Shown here: one piece after another, positions 32,976 through 41,036 of the stretch
Numbering within the stretch: position 1 is the stretch's first letter
Layout: the number at the start of each line of letters is the position of its first letter
Origin: Bradyrhizobium zhengyangense
GTDB taxonomy: Bacteria; Pseudomonadota; Alphaproteobacteria; Rhizobiales; Xanthobacteraceae
Direction of reading: 5' to 3'
NCBI RefSeq assembly: GCF_022012435.1
Contig: NZ_JAKLUA010000013.1
Location: 124,001-188,000 of the forward strand
DNA length: 64,000 bases
Translations under genes and position numbers: made by a program
Notes under the pieces: generated by a model
Told to the model about the DNA's origin: nothing
The model's database searches: none
The model's input: only the letters and a program-made list of their open reading frames with translations

Positions 32976-34697
32976 ATGACTGCCATTGCGGCCAGCAATT
33001 TGACGGATGCGATTGCCGCGGTCGAAGGCGTCTCGTCGCGTATCGAGGACGTCTTTGCGCGCGTCGGTCACGACCTCGGTCGCGGCCACATCATTTTCAA
33101 GGAGCTGAATCAGGGGCTCGCGTCTCTCTCCGGAGAGCTATCCGGCGCCGAGATCGAAGGCGCCGCGACCGCGTTGCGGGAGATCGCGGCGCGATTGAGC
33201 GAGCTGTCGCGGGCGCTGCCCGCCGAGAGCGCGCTGCTCGCGATGATCGGCAAGAGCACGACGGAGGCGTCCGCCCTGCTGAAGCCGCTGTTCAAGCATA
33301 TCCAGATGATCACCATCATCGCACGCAGCGCACGGATCGAGGCGGCATCGCTCGATGGCGATCGCGAGGGCTTTCTGGCCTTCACGCAGGAGGCTTACGA
33401 TCTGGGCAAGGCCGTGCAGGGTTCGATCGAGGGCTGCGCGCGGGACCAGCAGCGCTTGTCGGAGGCCGTCATCACCGCATCCGGCCGGCAGAAGGAGTTC
33501 GAGAAAAGCTACGGTGACCAGCTGGTGGCGGAGAGCGCCGAGCTCGGCGCAGCCTATTCCGGCCTGCGCGACCAGCGCAGCAAGAGTAGCCATCTCGCCG
33601 ATCTCGCCAGCGGCAGCACGCGGAAGATCGCCGAAGCCGTCGGCAGCGCGATCATATCCTTGCAGGCCGGCGACAGCACGCGGCAGCGCCTCGAACACGT
33701 CTGTCACGGCTTGCGCTTGTCGTCCGGCTCAGAGCCGAGCCTTGTTCCCGGGCCTGTCGCCAGCGAAGACGGCGCCCATGCGATCCGCGGGCTGCAGGCG
33801 GCTCAGCTCAGGGACGCGCAACGCGAGTTCGGCGGCGATATCAGTCAGATCGTCCGGGCGCTGTCCGCGATCCTGAATGATGCCAGTGGCGTCGTCGGTC
33901 ACGGCCGCTCGCTGTTCGGCGGCGAGAACGGCTCCTCGTCGTCGTTCCTCGCCCGCATCAAGCAGACGCTGGCCCATGCCTCGACCCTGATTGCGACCTG
34001 CGAGAGTGCGGGCCGTTCGGTCGACGAGGCACTGGCGGTCGTCGAGGAGACGCTGGCGAAATTCCGTCAGGCCATCGCAGGTCTCGCCGAAGCCACGGTC
34101 GATATCACGCTGATCGGCATGAACGCGGGCCTCAAGGCAAGCCATCTCGGCAGCCGCGGCAGCGCCTTCGTGGTCATTGCCAACGAGCTCAAGGCGACCG
34201 CTGACCAGGTCTCGGCAGGCGCCGGACGCTTGCGGCCGGTCCTTGACGGCATCGAGCAGTCGGCGAACGAGCTGAAGGAGCTCCGCGTCCAGGGCGATCC
34301 CACCCAGCTCGCCAAGCTCGAGCCGCAGATCCTCCAGGCGCTGCGCGAGGTCGAAGTCGGCAACGAACGGCTCGGCAAGCTGATAACCCGCCTCGTCGAC
34401 GAAGGCGCCGAGTTCGAAGGCCTGATGAATTCGGCGCAAGGCCTGATGGGCTCGCTCGGCGAGTCCTCTGCAACGCTGCCCGCTGTTGCCGCGCGCCTCG
34501 AGACGGCGAGCGCGGGCATGCATCGGCCCGAGCCGCAGGACGAGGCGCTGCTCGACGATCTCTTCGCGCGCTACACGATGGAGCGCGAGCGCGACGTTCA
34601 TCGGGACTTCTTGCAAGCCCTTGGGCTGTCGTCGAGCGCGGCCACCCGCGGGGTCGACGCAGTCGAGCCTGCGGATGACGGCATAGAACTGTTTTGA
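32976..34697 (+). CDS. Soluble receptor-like protein with two diverged MCP tips
   Basis: A 573-residue, almost entirely helical protein with no membrane segment. Two stretches look like degenerate chemoreceptor hairpin tips: MITIIARSARIEAASL (about 111-126, followed by REGFLAFTQEAYDLGKAV) and ITLIGMNAGLKASHL (about 377-391, followed by SAFVVIANELKATADQV). The normal tip reads LLALNAAVEAARAGEHGKGFAVVA. The key glutamates of the tip are partly lost in the second copy. It is the last gene of the che operon, 5 bases after cheB. A cytoplasmic array component or adaptor is the likeliest role; this is inference. Confidence 0.75.
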   Translation: MTAIAASNLTDAIAAVEGVSSRIEDVFARVGHDLGRGHIIFKELNQGLASLSGELSGAEIEGAATALREIAARLSELSRALPAESALLAMIGKSTTEASALLKPLFKHIQMITIIARSARIEAASLDGDREGFLAFTQEAYDLGKAVQGSIEGCARDQQRLSEAVITASGRQKEFEKSYGDQLVAESAELGAAYSGLRDQRSKSSHLADLASGSTRKIAEAVGSAIISLQAGDSTRQRLEHVCHGLRLSSGSEPSLVPGPVASEDGAHAIRGLQAAQLRDAQREFGGDISQIVRALSAILNDASGVVGHGRSLFGGENGSSSSFLARIKQTLAHASTLIATCESAGRSVDEALAVVEETLAKFRQAIAGLAEATVDITLIGMNAGLKASHLGSRGSAFVVIANELKATADQVSAGAGRLRPVLDGIEQSANELKELRVQGDPTQLAKLEPQILQALREVEVGNERLGKLITRLVDEGAEFEGLMNSAQGLMGSLGESSATLPAVAARLETASAGMHRPEPQDEALLDDLFARYTMERERDVHRDFLQALGLSSSAATRGVDAVEPADDGIELF

Positions 34698-34847
34698 GCT
34701 TGCTGTCGTTGCGGCGCAGCCCTGCGCCGGCAATTTTAGGAACTGGCTTTGCAGGGCGTTAACCGTGGCGGAACGCGTGCCATATCGGTCATTGTCGCGC
34801 CCCAGAGTTACCAGCAAATACGTCTGGATTTTACGACGGATGTTTTC

Positions 34848-35300
34848 ATGCTGAGAGATGGCAAATACGCTGCCTGGTTCAGGACCCCGCGTGGCCAGGG
34901 CACGGGCCTAGTCGATTTGACCGAGGGACGAATCTCCGGCAGCGACAGCTTCTTCACCTATGGCGGCTGCTACCAGGTCGATCAGCAACGCTTCACGGCT
35001 GTCCTGACCGTGAAGCGCCATACCGAGGGCCCTCCGAGCGTGTTTGGTACGGACGAAGTCGAGGCCAATCTCTGGGGCGATTGCAGCGGCGCGGTAGCGA
35101 CATGCTGGGGCACGGCAAGGGAGGCGCCTGACGTCAGGTTCGAGTGCACCCTGATCTACAGCCAGCAAGACGTCGTGGCCACCGACGCCAATTGCGCTGT
35201 TGTGAAACTCAATGCCGACACGTTGCCAAAGGGGCTGATGAGCAGGTCGCGACCGCGCCGTCCGATCGCACCAGGGGCATTCGGATCAGTACGCGATTAG
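34848..35300 (+). CDS. GrlR-like small regulatory protein
   Basis: A 150-residue protein beginning MLRDGKYAAWFRTPRGQGTG. The first 100 residues have the beta-sandwich pattern of the GrlR-like family (GLVDLTEGRISGSDSFFTY, then GGCYQVDQQRFTAVL). GrlR itself binds a regulator of type III secretion in enteric pathogens, but rhizobial relatives are common and of unknown role. The C-terminal 40 residues are basic and unconserved. The ATG at 34848 was chosen over upstream starts because the family motif begins there. It is convergent with galE, with 5 bases between the stops. Confidence 0.65.
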   Translation: MLRDGKYAAWFRTPRGQGTGLVDLTEGRISGSDSFFTYGGCYQVDQQRFTAVLTVKRHTEGPPSVFGTDEVEANLWGDCSGAVATCWGTAREAPDVRFECTLIYSQQDVVATDANCAVVKLNADTLPKGLMSRSRPRRPIAPGAFGSVRD

Positions 35301-35305
35301 GCAGC

Positions 35306-36292
35306 CTATCTCCGCGGATGCGCCTTCTGGTGCCAGGCCCAGGCGGTGCTGATCACGGTTGTCAGGTCGGAATGGCGCGGCACGAAGTCCAGCACCTTTC
35401 GCGCAGCCGAGGGATCGGCGACGAGATACGTCGGATCGCCCGCCCGGCGCGGCTTGACGGTGTGAGGCACCTCGCGTCCGGTCTCTTGCCTGATGGCGTT
35501 CAGGATCTCGCGCACCGAGAAGCCTGAGCCGGTGCCGAGGTTGAAGCTGCCGCCGGCATGTCCTGCTTCCAGCAGCTTCAGCGCTGCGACGTGAGCTGCA
35601 GCGAGGTCTGTGACGTGGATGTAGTCGCGGATTGCGGTGCCGTCGGGTGTGTCGTAATCGTCGCCGAACACGGAAAACTCGACATGGCCCTGCAACGCCA
35701 TCATGGCGCGCGGAATCAGATGGGTCTCGTTGTCGCGCAATTCGCCGATGCCGCCGGCCGGATCTGCGCCGCTGGCATTGAAATAGCGTAGGCAGAATGC
35801 TCCGAAACCGTAAGCCTGGCGATAGTCGGCCAGCATGCGTTCGATCATCCATTTCGAGGCGCCGTAGGGATTGATCGGTGCACAGGGGAAATCCTCGGAC
35901 AGCGTCTTGGAATCGGCATTGCCATAGACCGCGCCGGTCGAGGAGAAGACGATGCGGTGGCAGCCGGCGTTTCGCATCGCCTTCAGCAGCGACAGCGTGC
36001 CCTGGACGTTGTTGATGTAGTATTTCTGCGGGTCGCTCATGGACTCGCCGACGAGGCTCGCTGCCGCAAAATGCATCACGGCCGTCACCTTTTGGTCGGC
36101 AAAGGCGCGCGCCAGCGTCGCGCCGTCGAGCAGGTCGCCCGTCACCAGATCTCCGCCGACGAAGCTGCGATGTCCGGTTGTGAGATTGTCATAGACGACG
36201 GGCCGATAGCCGGCTGCAGTGAGGGCGCGGCAAGCATGCGAGCCAATATAGCCAGCGCCTCCCGTGACGAGGATAGTCGGTCGGTCAGTCAT
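35306..36292 (-). CDS. galE: UDP-glucose 4-epimerase
   Basis: A 328-residue short-chain dehydrogenase-type enzyme interconverting UDP-glucose and UDP-galactose. Features are the NAD motif TGGAGYIGSH (about 9-18), the catalytic serine/threonine region FSSTGAVYG, the YGASK catalytic pair, and RYFNASGADPAG. The ATG at 36292 starts directly before the dinucleotide fold. It would supply UDP-galactose for the exopolysaccharide made by the locus to the right. Confidence 0.93.
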   Translation of the reverse strand: MTDRPTILVTGGAGYIGSHACRALTAAGYRPVVYDNLTTGHRSFVGGDLVTGDLLDGATLARAFADQKVTAVMHFAAASLVGESMSDPQKYYINNVQGTLSLLKAMRNAGCHRIVFSSTGAVYGNADSKTLSEDFPCAPINPYGASKWMIERMLADYRQAYGFGAFCLRYFNASGADPAGGIGELRDNETHLIPRAMMALQGHVEFSVFGDDYDTPDGTAIRDYIHVTDLAAAHVAALKLLEAGHAGGSFNLGTGSGFSVREILNAIRQETGREVPHTVKPRRAGDPTYLVADPSAARKVLDFVPRHSDLTTVISTAWAWHQKAHPRR

Positions 36293-36580
36293 GTCGTTTA
36301 CCCAACGCAAATGCAACGGCCCATTCAGGCTGAGGCCGCCGGCAGCAAGTCCACGCAAAGCACAAGTCGCGCCATCGTTATAACCTGTTTGACGATCCTG
36401 AAAAGCTGCAAGCCTTGGGCGTTCGCCGTCGCTCCTTTTGGGCACGCGTGCAAATCATGGTTGATTCAGCTTCAATAGACCATCGTGCAGCGAAAATGTC
36501 GCCAGATTGCACGCCGGCAGCAACCATAATTTTAGAGCTCGGGTTTAGGGTGAGGTCCATAACAAGGGACGGACAGGGAC
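36293..36580. other. Intergenic region between galE and a small gene
   Basis: Divergent promoter region for galE and the next plus-strand gene. AT content is raised around 36360-36550. No operator or hairpin stands out. Confidence 0.4.
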
Positions 36581-36898
36581 ATGCCTCAAATCTGGATGAC
36601 ATACGACGAACTCGCGACTTTTTGTGAGTGCAGCAGCAGCGAAGCGAGGTTGCGCGCCATCCACCTGTCGCTTGACCGTCGCAGGAGCCGCGATGGGGCA
36701 ACCCGCGTCAAACTGGATCTGGCGCTGACAGCCAAGTTTTTTGCCTCCGTCCGCGAGTTGGATTTTGACCTCGATAGCGCCATCGAGGCACTCCAGGCCG
36801 CCCACCGGCAGATGGCGGAACTGCTGGCGCCGAATGAGGTCAACGGCAGGCGCGGGGTGGCTTTATCGCCTCGTACTGTCCTGAAGAGGTGCTGAGAT
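36581..36898 (+). CDS. Small hypothetical protein with possible DNA-binding N-terminus
   Basis: A 104-residue protein beginning MPQIWMTYDELATFCECSSS. Residues 5-50 resemble a short helix-turn-helix (EARLRAIHLSLDRRRSRDGATRVKL), followed by an acidic helical part rich in Ala/Leu. AGGGAC precedes the ATG. I recognise it only as a type of short ORF frequent in bradyrhizobia; the function is unknown. It stands alone in its orientation, followed by the CHRD pseudogene. Confidence 0.6.
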
Positions 36899-37001
36899 TC
36901 CCGCGATAGTTGTCTCGTATTAGCATTTCGCGTCCGGAATTTTCCGGCTACGGTCGGGTGTTTCAACCGAGTTGGGCGGGAGAGCCCGCAGGAGGGGTGT
37001 C

Positions 37002-37440
37002 ATGAGGAAAGCCATTGGGCCTGCGTGAGAGTCTTGGGCGCGGCGCCCCTTGGGGCCGCTGATTATCACAGCTGGCAGCCGCAAGCGCATAGATAGTGAA
37101 GCTTCAGGTCGATCCGAAGGGCAGTAACGAGGTGCCTCCGAACACTTCGGCCGGGTCGGGCAAGGCAGAGGCAAGCTGCGATACCGAGACGAAGACGTTG
37201 ACCTATTCGGTGACCTATAGCCTGTCAGATCCAGCACTGGGCGCTCATTTCTACGGCCACTTCGATGCCGGAAAGAACGGAGGCATCGTGCTTCCGTTCA
37301 AGACGGCGTAAAGCCCCATCCAGGGAACCGCGAACGCTAACCGAACTCAGGCAACGGATCTGTTGGCCGGAAAGTGGCACGCGAACAGTCACACGGCCGC
37401 GAAGCCCGGTGGTGAGTTGCGCGCTCAGATGATGAAATAG
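37002..37440 (+). pseudogene. Decayed CHRD-domain secreted protein
   Basis: A very good ribosome site (AGGAGGGG, about 6 bases before ATG 37002) starts a peptide that hits a stop after 8 codons. From 37096 a frame reads NEVPPNTSAGSGKAEASCDT and then AHFYGHFDAGKNGG, the core of a CHRD domain. It stops at TAA (37309-37311), yet the same frame continues without another stop as SPIQGTAN, then ATDLLAGKWHANSHTAAKPGG, to TAG at 37438. So one in-frame nonsense codon and damage in the leader inactivate an otherwise full-length gene. Confidence 0.75.
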
Positions 37441-37492
37441 GAGGCGATATCCTGGCGCGTTGACGGCTTCGCCCCGCCAGATTTTCTCGACG

Positions 37493-37858
37493 TCAGGACG
37501 GCGGACGGGGAAGGAAAGCCAGGACCGTCTGGGCAAAGATAACCCCTACGATGCCTCCTGCTGTCTTTTGCAGAACGTCTAGCAGACCGGGATCGCGATC
37601 TAGTGTCAGTGCCTGAAGTAGCTCCAGCCCCATCGCGACGGCAACGACAAGTGCGCCCGCCGTGATGAAGCGGCCAGGCAACAAGAAAGAGAGAAGAAAT
37701 CCCAGCAAGCCATAGGCACTGAAGCGCTCGATGACGACAGCCCAATATGCCTCGTGGTGCCCCATGAGCGCGGGCCGGCCCGCCAGCCGCGCCAAAGTGG
37801 CGTAAGCGATGAGGGCAAGGCAGATTGCTGAGGCTGCCATGAGGTGACTTCGGCGCAT
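37493..37858 (-). CDS. VanZ-like membrane protein
   Basis: A 121-residue protein with four hydrophobic segments. The arrangement, and the stretch MGLELLQALTLDRDPGLLDVLQKTAGGIVG, resemble VanZ-like proteins, a family with occasional links to glycopeptide tolerance and surface polysaccharides. The ATG at 37858 gives a short basic N-terminus; 37840 is an alternative. The function is unknown. It sits between two pseudogenes. Confidence 0.65.
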   Translation of the reverse strand: MRRSHLMAASAICLALIAYATLARLAGRPALMGHHEAYWAVVIERFSAYGLLGFLLSFLLPGRFITAGALVVAVAMGLELLQALTLDRDPGLLDVLQKTAGGIVGVIFAQTVLAFLPRPPS

Positions 37859-37989
37859 TGCGGCATCATAGCCGGTCGACCGGCGTCCGCTCCCAAAAGC
37901 AGAGAATATCGTTAAAGATTGTAGCTCGCCGATGCAGCGTTCGTGAATGGTGGATCGCGCCGGGACGTATCTGTGCAGACTGCTCGGGG

Positions 37990-38560
37990 GTCTGTCCGAA
38001 TTCGAACCAACCGCGCCAGTCGAGCCCCCGGCGCACCTTTACCCTGAGCTTTCGCGGCATCACGCAGCGCCATAAATTCCCTGGACTCGGAAAAGGGTAG
38101 CGGCGCGGCGACGAGATATCCCTGTCCGGTCTCGACACCGGACGCGACCAGGGCGCGGATTTGTTCTTCCGTCTCGATTCCTCCGCGACCACCGTCATTC
38201 GAAAGTCCTTGGCGAGTGCGACCAGCATCTCGACGATCGTGTGGTCGATGCATCTACATTGATTGTGTCGACGAAGAGCCTGTCGATCGTGATGGTGTTG
38301 GCACCAGTCGCGACAGTCCGCTGTGGCCGAGCCCGACGTCGTCGATGACAGTGCGCAAGCCATATTTCGCGCAGCTCGGCGACGACGGCGGCCGCGCCCG
38401 AGATCTTTGAGTTCGGTCACCTCGACGATTTCTGTGTTGCAACTTTTTGACGGTACGCCGAAGCCTTTCGACGAAACCGGCGCTGGGCAGATGCTACGGA
38501 ACGACATCGAGACAGAGCTCGAAAATCCTTATCTGCTTTCAACAGCGGCCCGAGGTCTGA
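37990..38560 (-). pseudogene. Decayed EAL-domain phosphodiesterase fragment
   Basis: Fragments of a c-di-GMP phosphodiesterase domain appear in order but in different minus-strand frames: CNTEIVEVTEL (38400s), LRTVIDDVGLGHSGLSRL (38300s), ALAKDFRMTVVAEE (38190s) and GIETEEQIRALVASGVETGQGYL (38100s). At least three frameshifts separate them, and no full EAL motif or upstream sensor remains. It is therefore inactive. Confidence 0.7.
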
Positions 38561-38597
38561 CAAGGCTGATTTCAGGATCTGCCAGGTTGCACGGGGT

Positions 38598-38849
38598 TCA
38601 GCGTCGATTGTAGGACCAGCCCTTGTCGATATTGGTCGGGTAGCGGGCCGCGAAAAGCGGATTCTTGAGGCAGTTGCGTGCGGGATCATAGATCCGGTCG
38701 GCGCACTCGCGGAAATTCAGGAATCTGCAATCGAAGCCAAACGAACACCAGGGAGCGCCGTTCGGGAACCCGAAACCCACAGGAATCTGCGCTGACGCCA
38801 CGGAAGGCAGAGCCAGGAGCAAAGCTACGGCGAATGCGCGGCACAACAT
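38598..38849 (-). CDS. Small secreted Cys-containing protein (DUF3551-like)
   Basis: An 83-residue exported peptide. The signal sequence MLCRAFAVALLLALPSVASA is followed by a short mature part with PWCSFGFDCRFLNFRECADR and a terminal ARNCLKNP. The spacing of Cys and NP resembles DUF3551-type proteins, which are abundant in Bradyrhizobium. GGAGGACTGCACC precedes the ATG. The function is unknown. Confidence 0.65.
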   Translation of the reverse strand: MLCRAFAVALLLALPSVASAQIPVGFGFPNGAPWCSFGFDCRFLNFRECADRIYDPARNCLKNPLFAARYPTNIDKGWSYNRR

Positions 38850-39057
38850 GGTGCAGTCCTCCAAATGACTACGGATCGGACGCCGAGGCCGCCGAACGAT
38901 CCATCCTCGGCGAGAAACAACCGACGTTGGATCGGATAGTCTAACATCCGCGTGCGCAGAGATCGAGAGTGTCGAAGCGCACGGAATGCGTCGTTTTGCC
39001 GTGCCCCTCGTCAAGCGTTTGCAGGGGCAGGCGCCCACGAATTGTCGCGTAGTCTCG

Positions 39058-39231
39058 CTAGCTCTTCTTGGCGGCCTTGGATTTCAGTACCAGGCCGAGA
39101 CGCAAGGCCATGCGCTTGATCGCATTGGGCGAGCGTCCGAGCTGCTTCGCTGCGTCCTCCAGCGACGTCGAAAACTTGGCCAACTCCATGAGCCGGCGGT
39201 CTTCCTTGAACGACCAGGGCTTGCGCGCCAT
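39058..39231 (-). CDS. Small SANT/Myb-like protein
   Basis: A 57-residue basic protein, MARKPWSFKEDRRLMELA onward, with a tryptophan and three helices (LEDAAKQLGRSPNAIKRMALRLG) in the spacing of a single SANT/Myb-like or GcrA-like helix-turn-helix. A lysine-rich tail closes it. It could bind DNA; the target is unknown. GAGAGGA lies about 14 bases upstream. A two-stem inverted structure lies in its leader. Confidence 0.65.
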   Translation of the reverse strand: MARKPWSFKEDRRLMELAKFSTSLEDAAKQLGRSPNAIKRMALRLGLVLKSKAAKKS

Positions 39232-39755
39232 ATCCGAAACGATCCTCTCACATCGATACAACGACAAAGCCGCCAAGCGGACCCATGTCGCTCGACGGCT
39301 TTGCTTGGGTGGGGCCGGGCCTTGGGGCAAGCCCGGTGCGGACATGGATATGCGATCGGTGAGACTTCGCAACAAACAACGCGGGTTAAGCTAACTCCTC
39401 AACCTTACCGCGATGAAATAGGCGCGCAGGGCTCCGTATGATTCCGGAGTTTTCTTCAATTCTCGCCAGCCCGCCTATTCCGATCGTCTCTAGCGCCAAC
39501 GGTTTCGCAGGCACGCTCTCCCGTGGCGGACGTCGTTGGCGGGTGTTGCCGACGTCCCTCTCGAAATCTCCGGCTCTTCGATCGATTTCCTGCCAGAGTT
39601 GTAAAAACCCTTGACCCGTTCAAATTTTGCTCGAGCGCTTCCTCGGAAAAATTTTCGTGATCTAATAGGCGTGATGGGTCGATTCAAAAAAAGTATTTAA
39701 GCCCGAGTTGGCTATCGCACTTGCATCGGCGGCAACGTCTCTCGCAGTGTTCGTC
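39232..39755. other. Intergenic region with a two-stem structure
   Basis: About 520 bases without a supported gene. At 39265-39303 CAAAGCCG pairs with CGGCTTTG, and inside it AGCG pairs with CGCT, forming a nested stem in the leader of the SANT-like gene. The right half (39600-39700) is AT-rich and may hold a plus-strand promoter. Confidence 0.5.
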
Positions 39756-39980
39756 ATGAGATCGTCGAATTCGTGCGGTTATGATTGCGCAAGCGATACG
39801 AAGAAGGAAGAAGATCGAGATGCTTCAAAAAATAGTGTCAGTCATGCCTCTTGCGAGATGAGAGAGCGGGCATTCGAAGGAGTATTCTTCGGCATTACGC
39901 ACGTCGCAATGGCTGTGTGGGTCTATTTCGCCATTCTGTTGTCGGTGGAAGTTATTCTTCCAGCTCACGGGTTGATTTGA
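39756..39980 (+). CDS. Possible small membrane protein
   Basis: A 74-residue ORF ending in a clear membrane segment (ITHVAMAVWVYFAILLSVEV). The first half is polar with unusual codon use, and no ribosome site precedes the ATG at 39756. A shorter form of 40 residues could start at 39858. Only the hydrophobic end argues for a real gene. Confidence 0.3.
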   Translation: MRSSNSCGYDCASDTKKEEDRDASKNSVSHASCEMRERAFEGVFFGITHVAMAVWVYFAILLSVEVILPAHGLI

Positions 39981-40076
39981 ACGGTCAGGATGCAGGCGCG
40001 CTGCTGCCAAAATTCCCGTCTGTGACAACAAGATCAGCGCCAGCCATCACGATCTCGACACAACTCGAAGGTGACA

Positions 40077-40277
40077 ATGTTCGCTCCCGAAATGAAGGCG
40101 GTGGACGCGCAGCAACAGAAAGATCTCCGGATGATATGGGTTTCAATTTCGATCTTCGCCGGCTTCTGCATTGGCTACGCGACGCACGCGTGGCAGGTGT
40201 GGAGGGAACGACGGCCGATTGATACTTCTTGGGGCTCTCAGCACGAGCCGGTTGCTAGAGGTCGCCGCGCGTTCTGA
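40077..40277 (+). CDS. Small single-pass membrane protein
   Basis: A 66-residue ORF with a polar start (MFAPEMKAVDAQQQKDL), one membrane helix (MIWVSISIFAGFCIGYATHA) and a basic C-terminal tail. AAGGTG lies 4-5 bases before the ATG. I recognise no family; the coherent topology supports a real gene. Confidence 0.45.
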   Translation: MFAPEMKAVDAQQQKDLRMIWVSISIFAGFCIGYATHAWQVWRERRPIDTSWGSQHEPVARGRRAF

Positions 40278-40435
40278 GCGGATTTCGGCCGAAAGCCGCG
40301 GCGCGAAAGTAACCATGTCGGGTAGGTTCAATTGCGCCGGACATTGTTCCCCGCGCATCGTCTGATTACATTGAGCTCGGTTGCGGGCGTGTCCTGCTGA
40401 TCCGAGTTGCCCCTGGATCGCAAGCGAGGTGCAGC

Positions 40436-40705
40436 ATGACGAGCGTCAGGAACAATAATGCGCCGCGACGATATTTTGTCGATGCGATCGGCCGGCGCGT
40501 CCTGATCGGCCTAACGCTCGAGGAAACCTTTGAGTTCGAACGGCTCGACAGCGAGCCGGATGCCGGTCGAACCGAAGCGATATTAATCGAGCGCAGCTCT
40601 CAGCGTATTCCCAGCGAGCAACGCTGGTTGGAGCTGTACAGCAAGCATGAAAACGCATGGAAGGCCTGGATGGCAAGGAGCCGAATCGATTCGCCTTACG
40701 TTTAG
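40436..40705 (+). CDS. Small hypothetical protein
   Basis: An 89-residue soluble protein, MTSVRNNNAPRRYFVDAIG onward, with a central acidic segment (LEETFEFERLDSEPD) and a Trp-rich end (RWLELYSKHENAWKAWMARS). The ribosome site AGGTG lies about 6 bases before the ATG. The composition looks like a genuine globular protein. The function is unknown. Confidence 0.55.
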   Translation: MTSVRNNNAPRRYFVDAIGRRVLIGLTLEETFEFERLDSEPDAGRTEAILIERSSQRIPSEQRWLELYSKHENAWKAWMARSRIDSPYV

Positions 40706-40737
40706 TCTTCAAGGCCTCGTTTCTCCGGGCGATCTCT

Positions 40738-40944
40738 TCAGACAGCTTCGTCGGTGCCGCGCGGCGCGGGAAAGAGCTTCGTGAGTCGATCAAGCCCCAT
40801 TTCGCGCATTCTTGCGTCCAGAATATGCCGGGCCATGACATGCCTGAATTTCCATTCCGGGCCGAAGAACTGGTCTGCGTGCCAGATCTGCGGCATCGGA
40901 CGACCATCCAGGCCGCGAATCCAAACGAAGTAATATCCATCCAT
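40738..40944 (-). CDS. Small hypothetical protein
   Basis: A 68-residue ORF, MDGYYFVWIRGLDGRPMPQI onward, with aromatic residues clustered early and a basic C-terminal helix. The AGG directly before the ATG is too close for a good ribosome site. The protein composition is plausible. It ends just inside the gap facing the preceding plus-strand gene. Confidence 0.45.
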   Translation of the reverse strand: MDGYYFVWIRGLDGRPMPQIWHADQFFGPEWKFRHVMARHILDARMREMGLDRLTKLFPAPRGTDEAV

Positions 40945-40980
40945 CCTCGCACGATTTCCTCTTGCAGATCGACGCGGTCA

Positions 40981-41012
40981 AGCTGCCGTCACCTTCATGC
41001 GGGACGGCAGCT
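40981..41012 (-). terminator. Stem-loop after rfbAB
   Basis: A perfect 10-bp stem (AGCTGCCGTC with GACGGCAGCT) and a 12-base loop, 25 bases after the rfbB stop. No T tract follows, so it may be a stabilising 3' end or a Rho-linked structure rather than a true intrinsic terminator. Confidence 0.45.
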
Positions 41013-41036
41013 GTCGCGATAAAAGGGGGCGATCCG

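Noticed and set aside
39413..39458. Hairpin CTCCG...CGGAG followed by TTTTCTT
   Set aside because: The stem is only 5 bp and no plus-strand gene ends before it, so I did not call a terminator.
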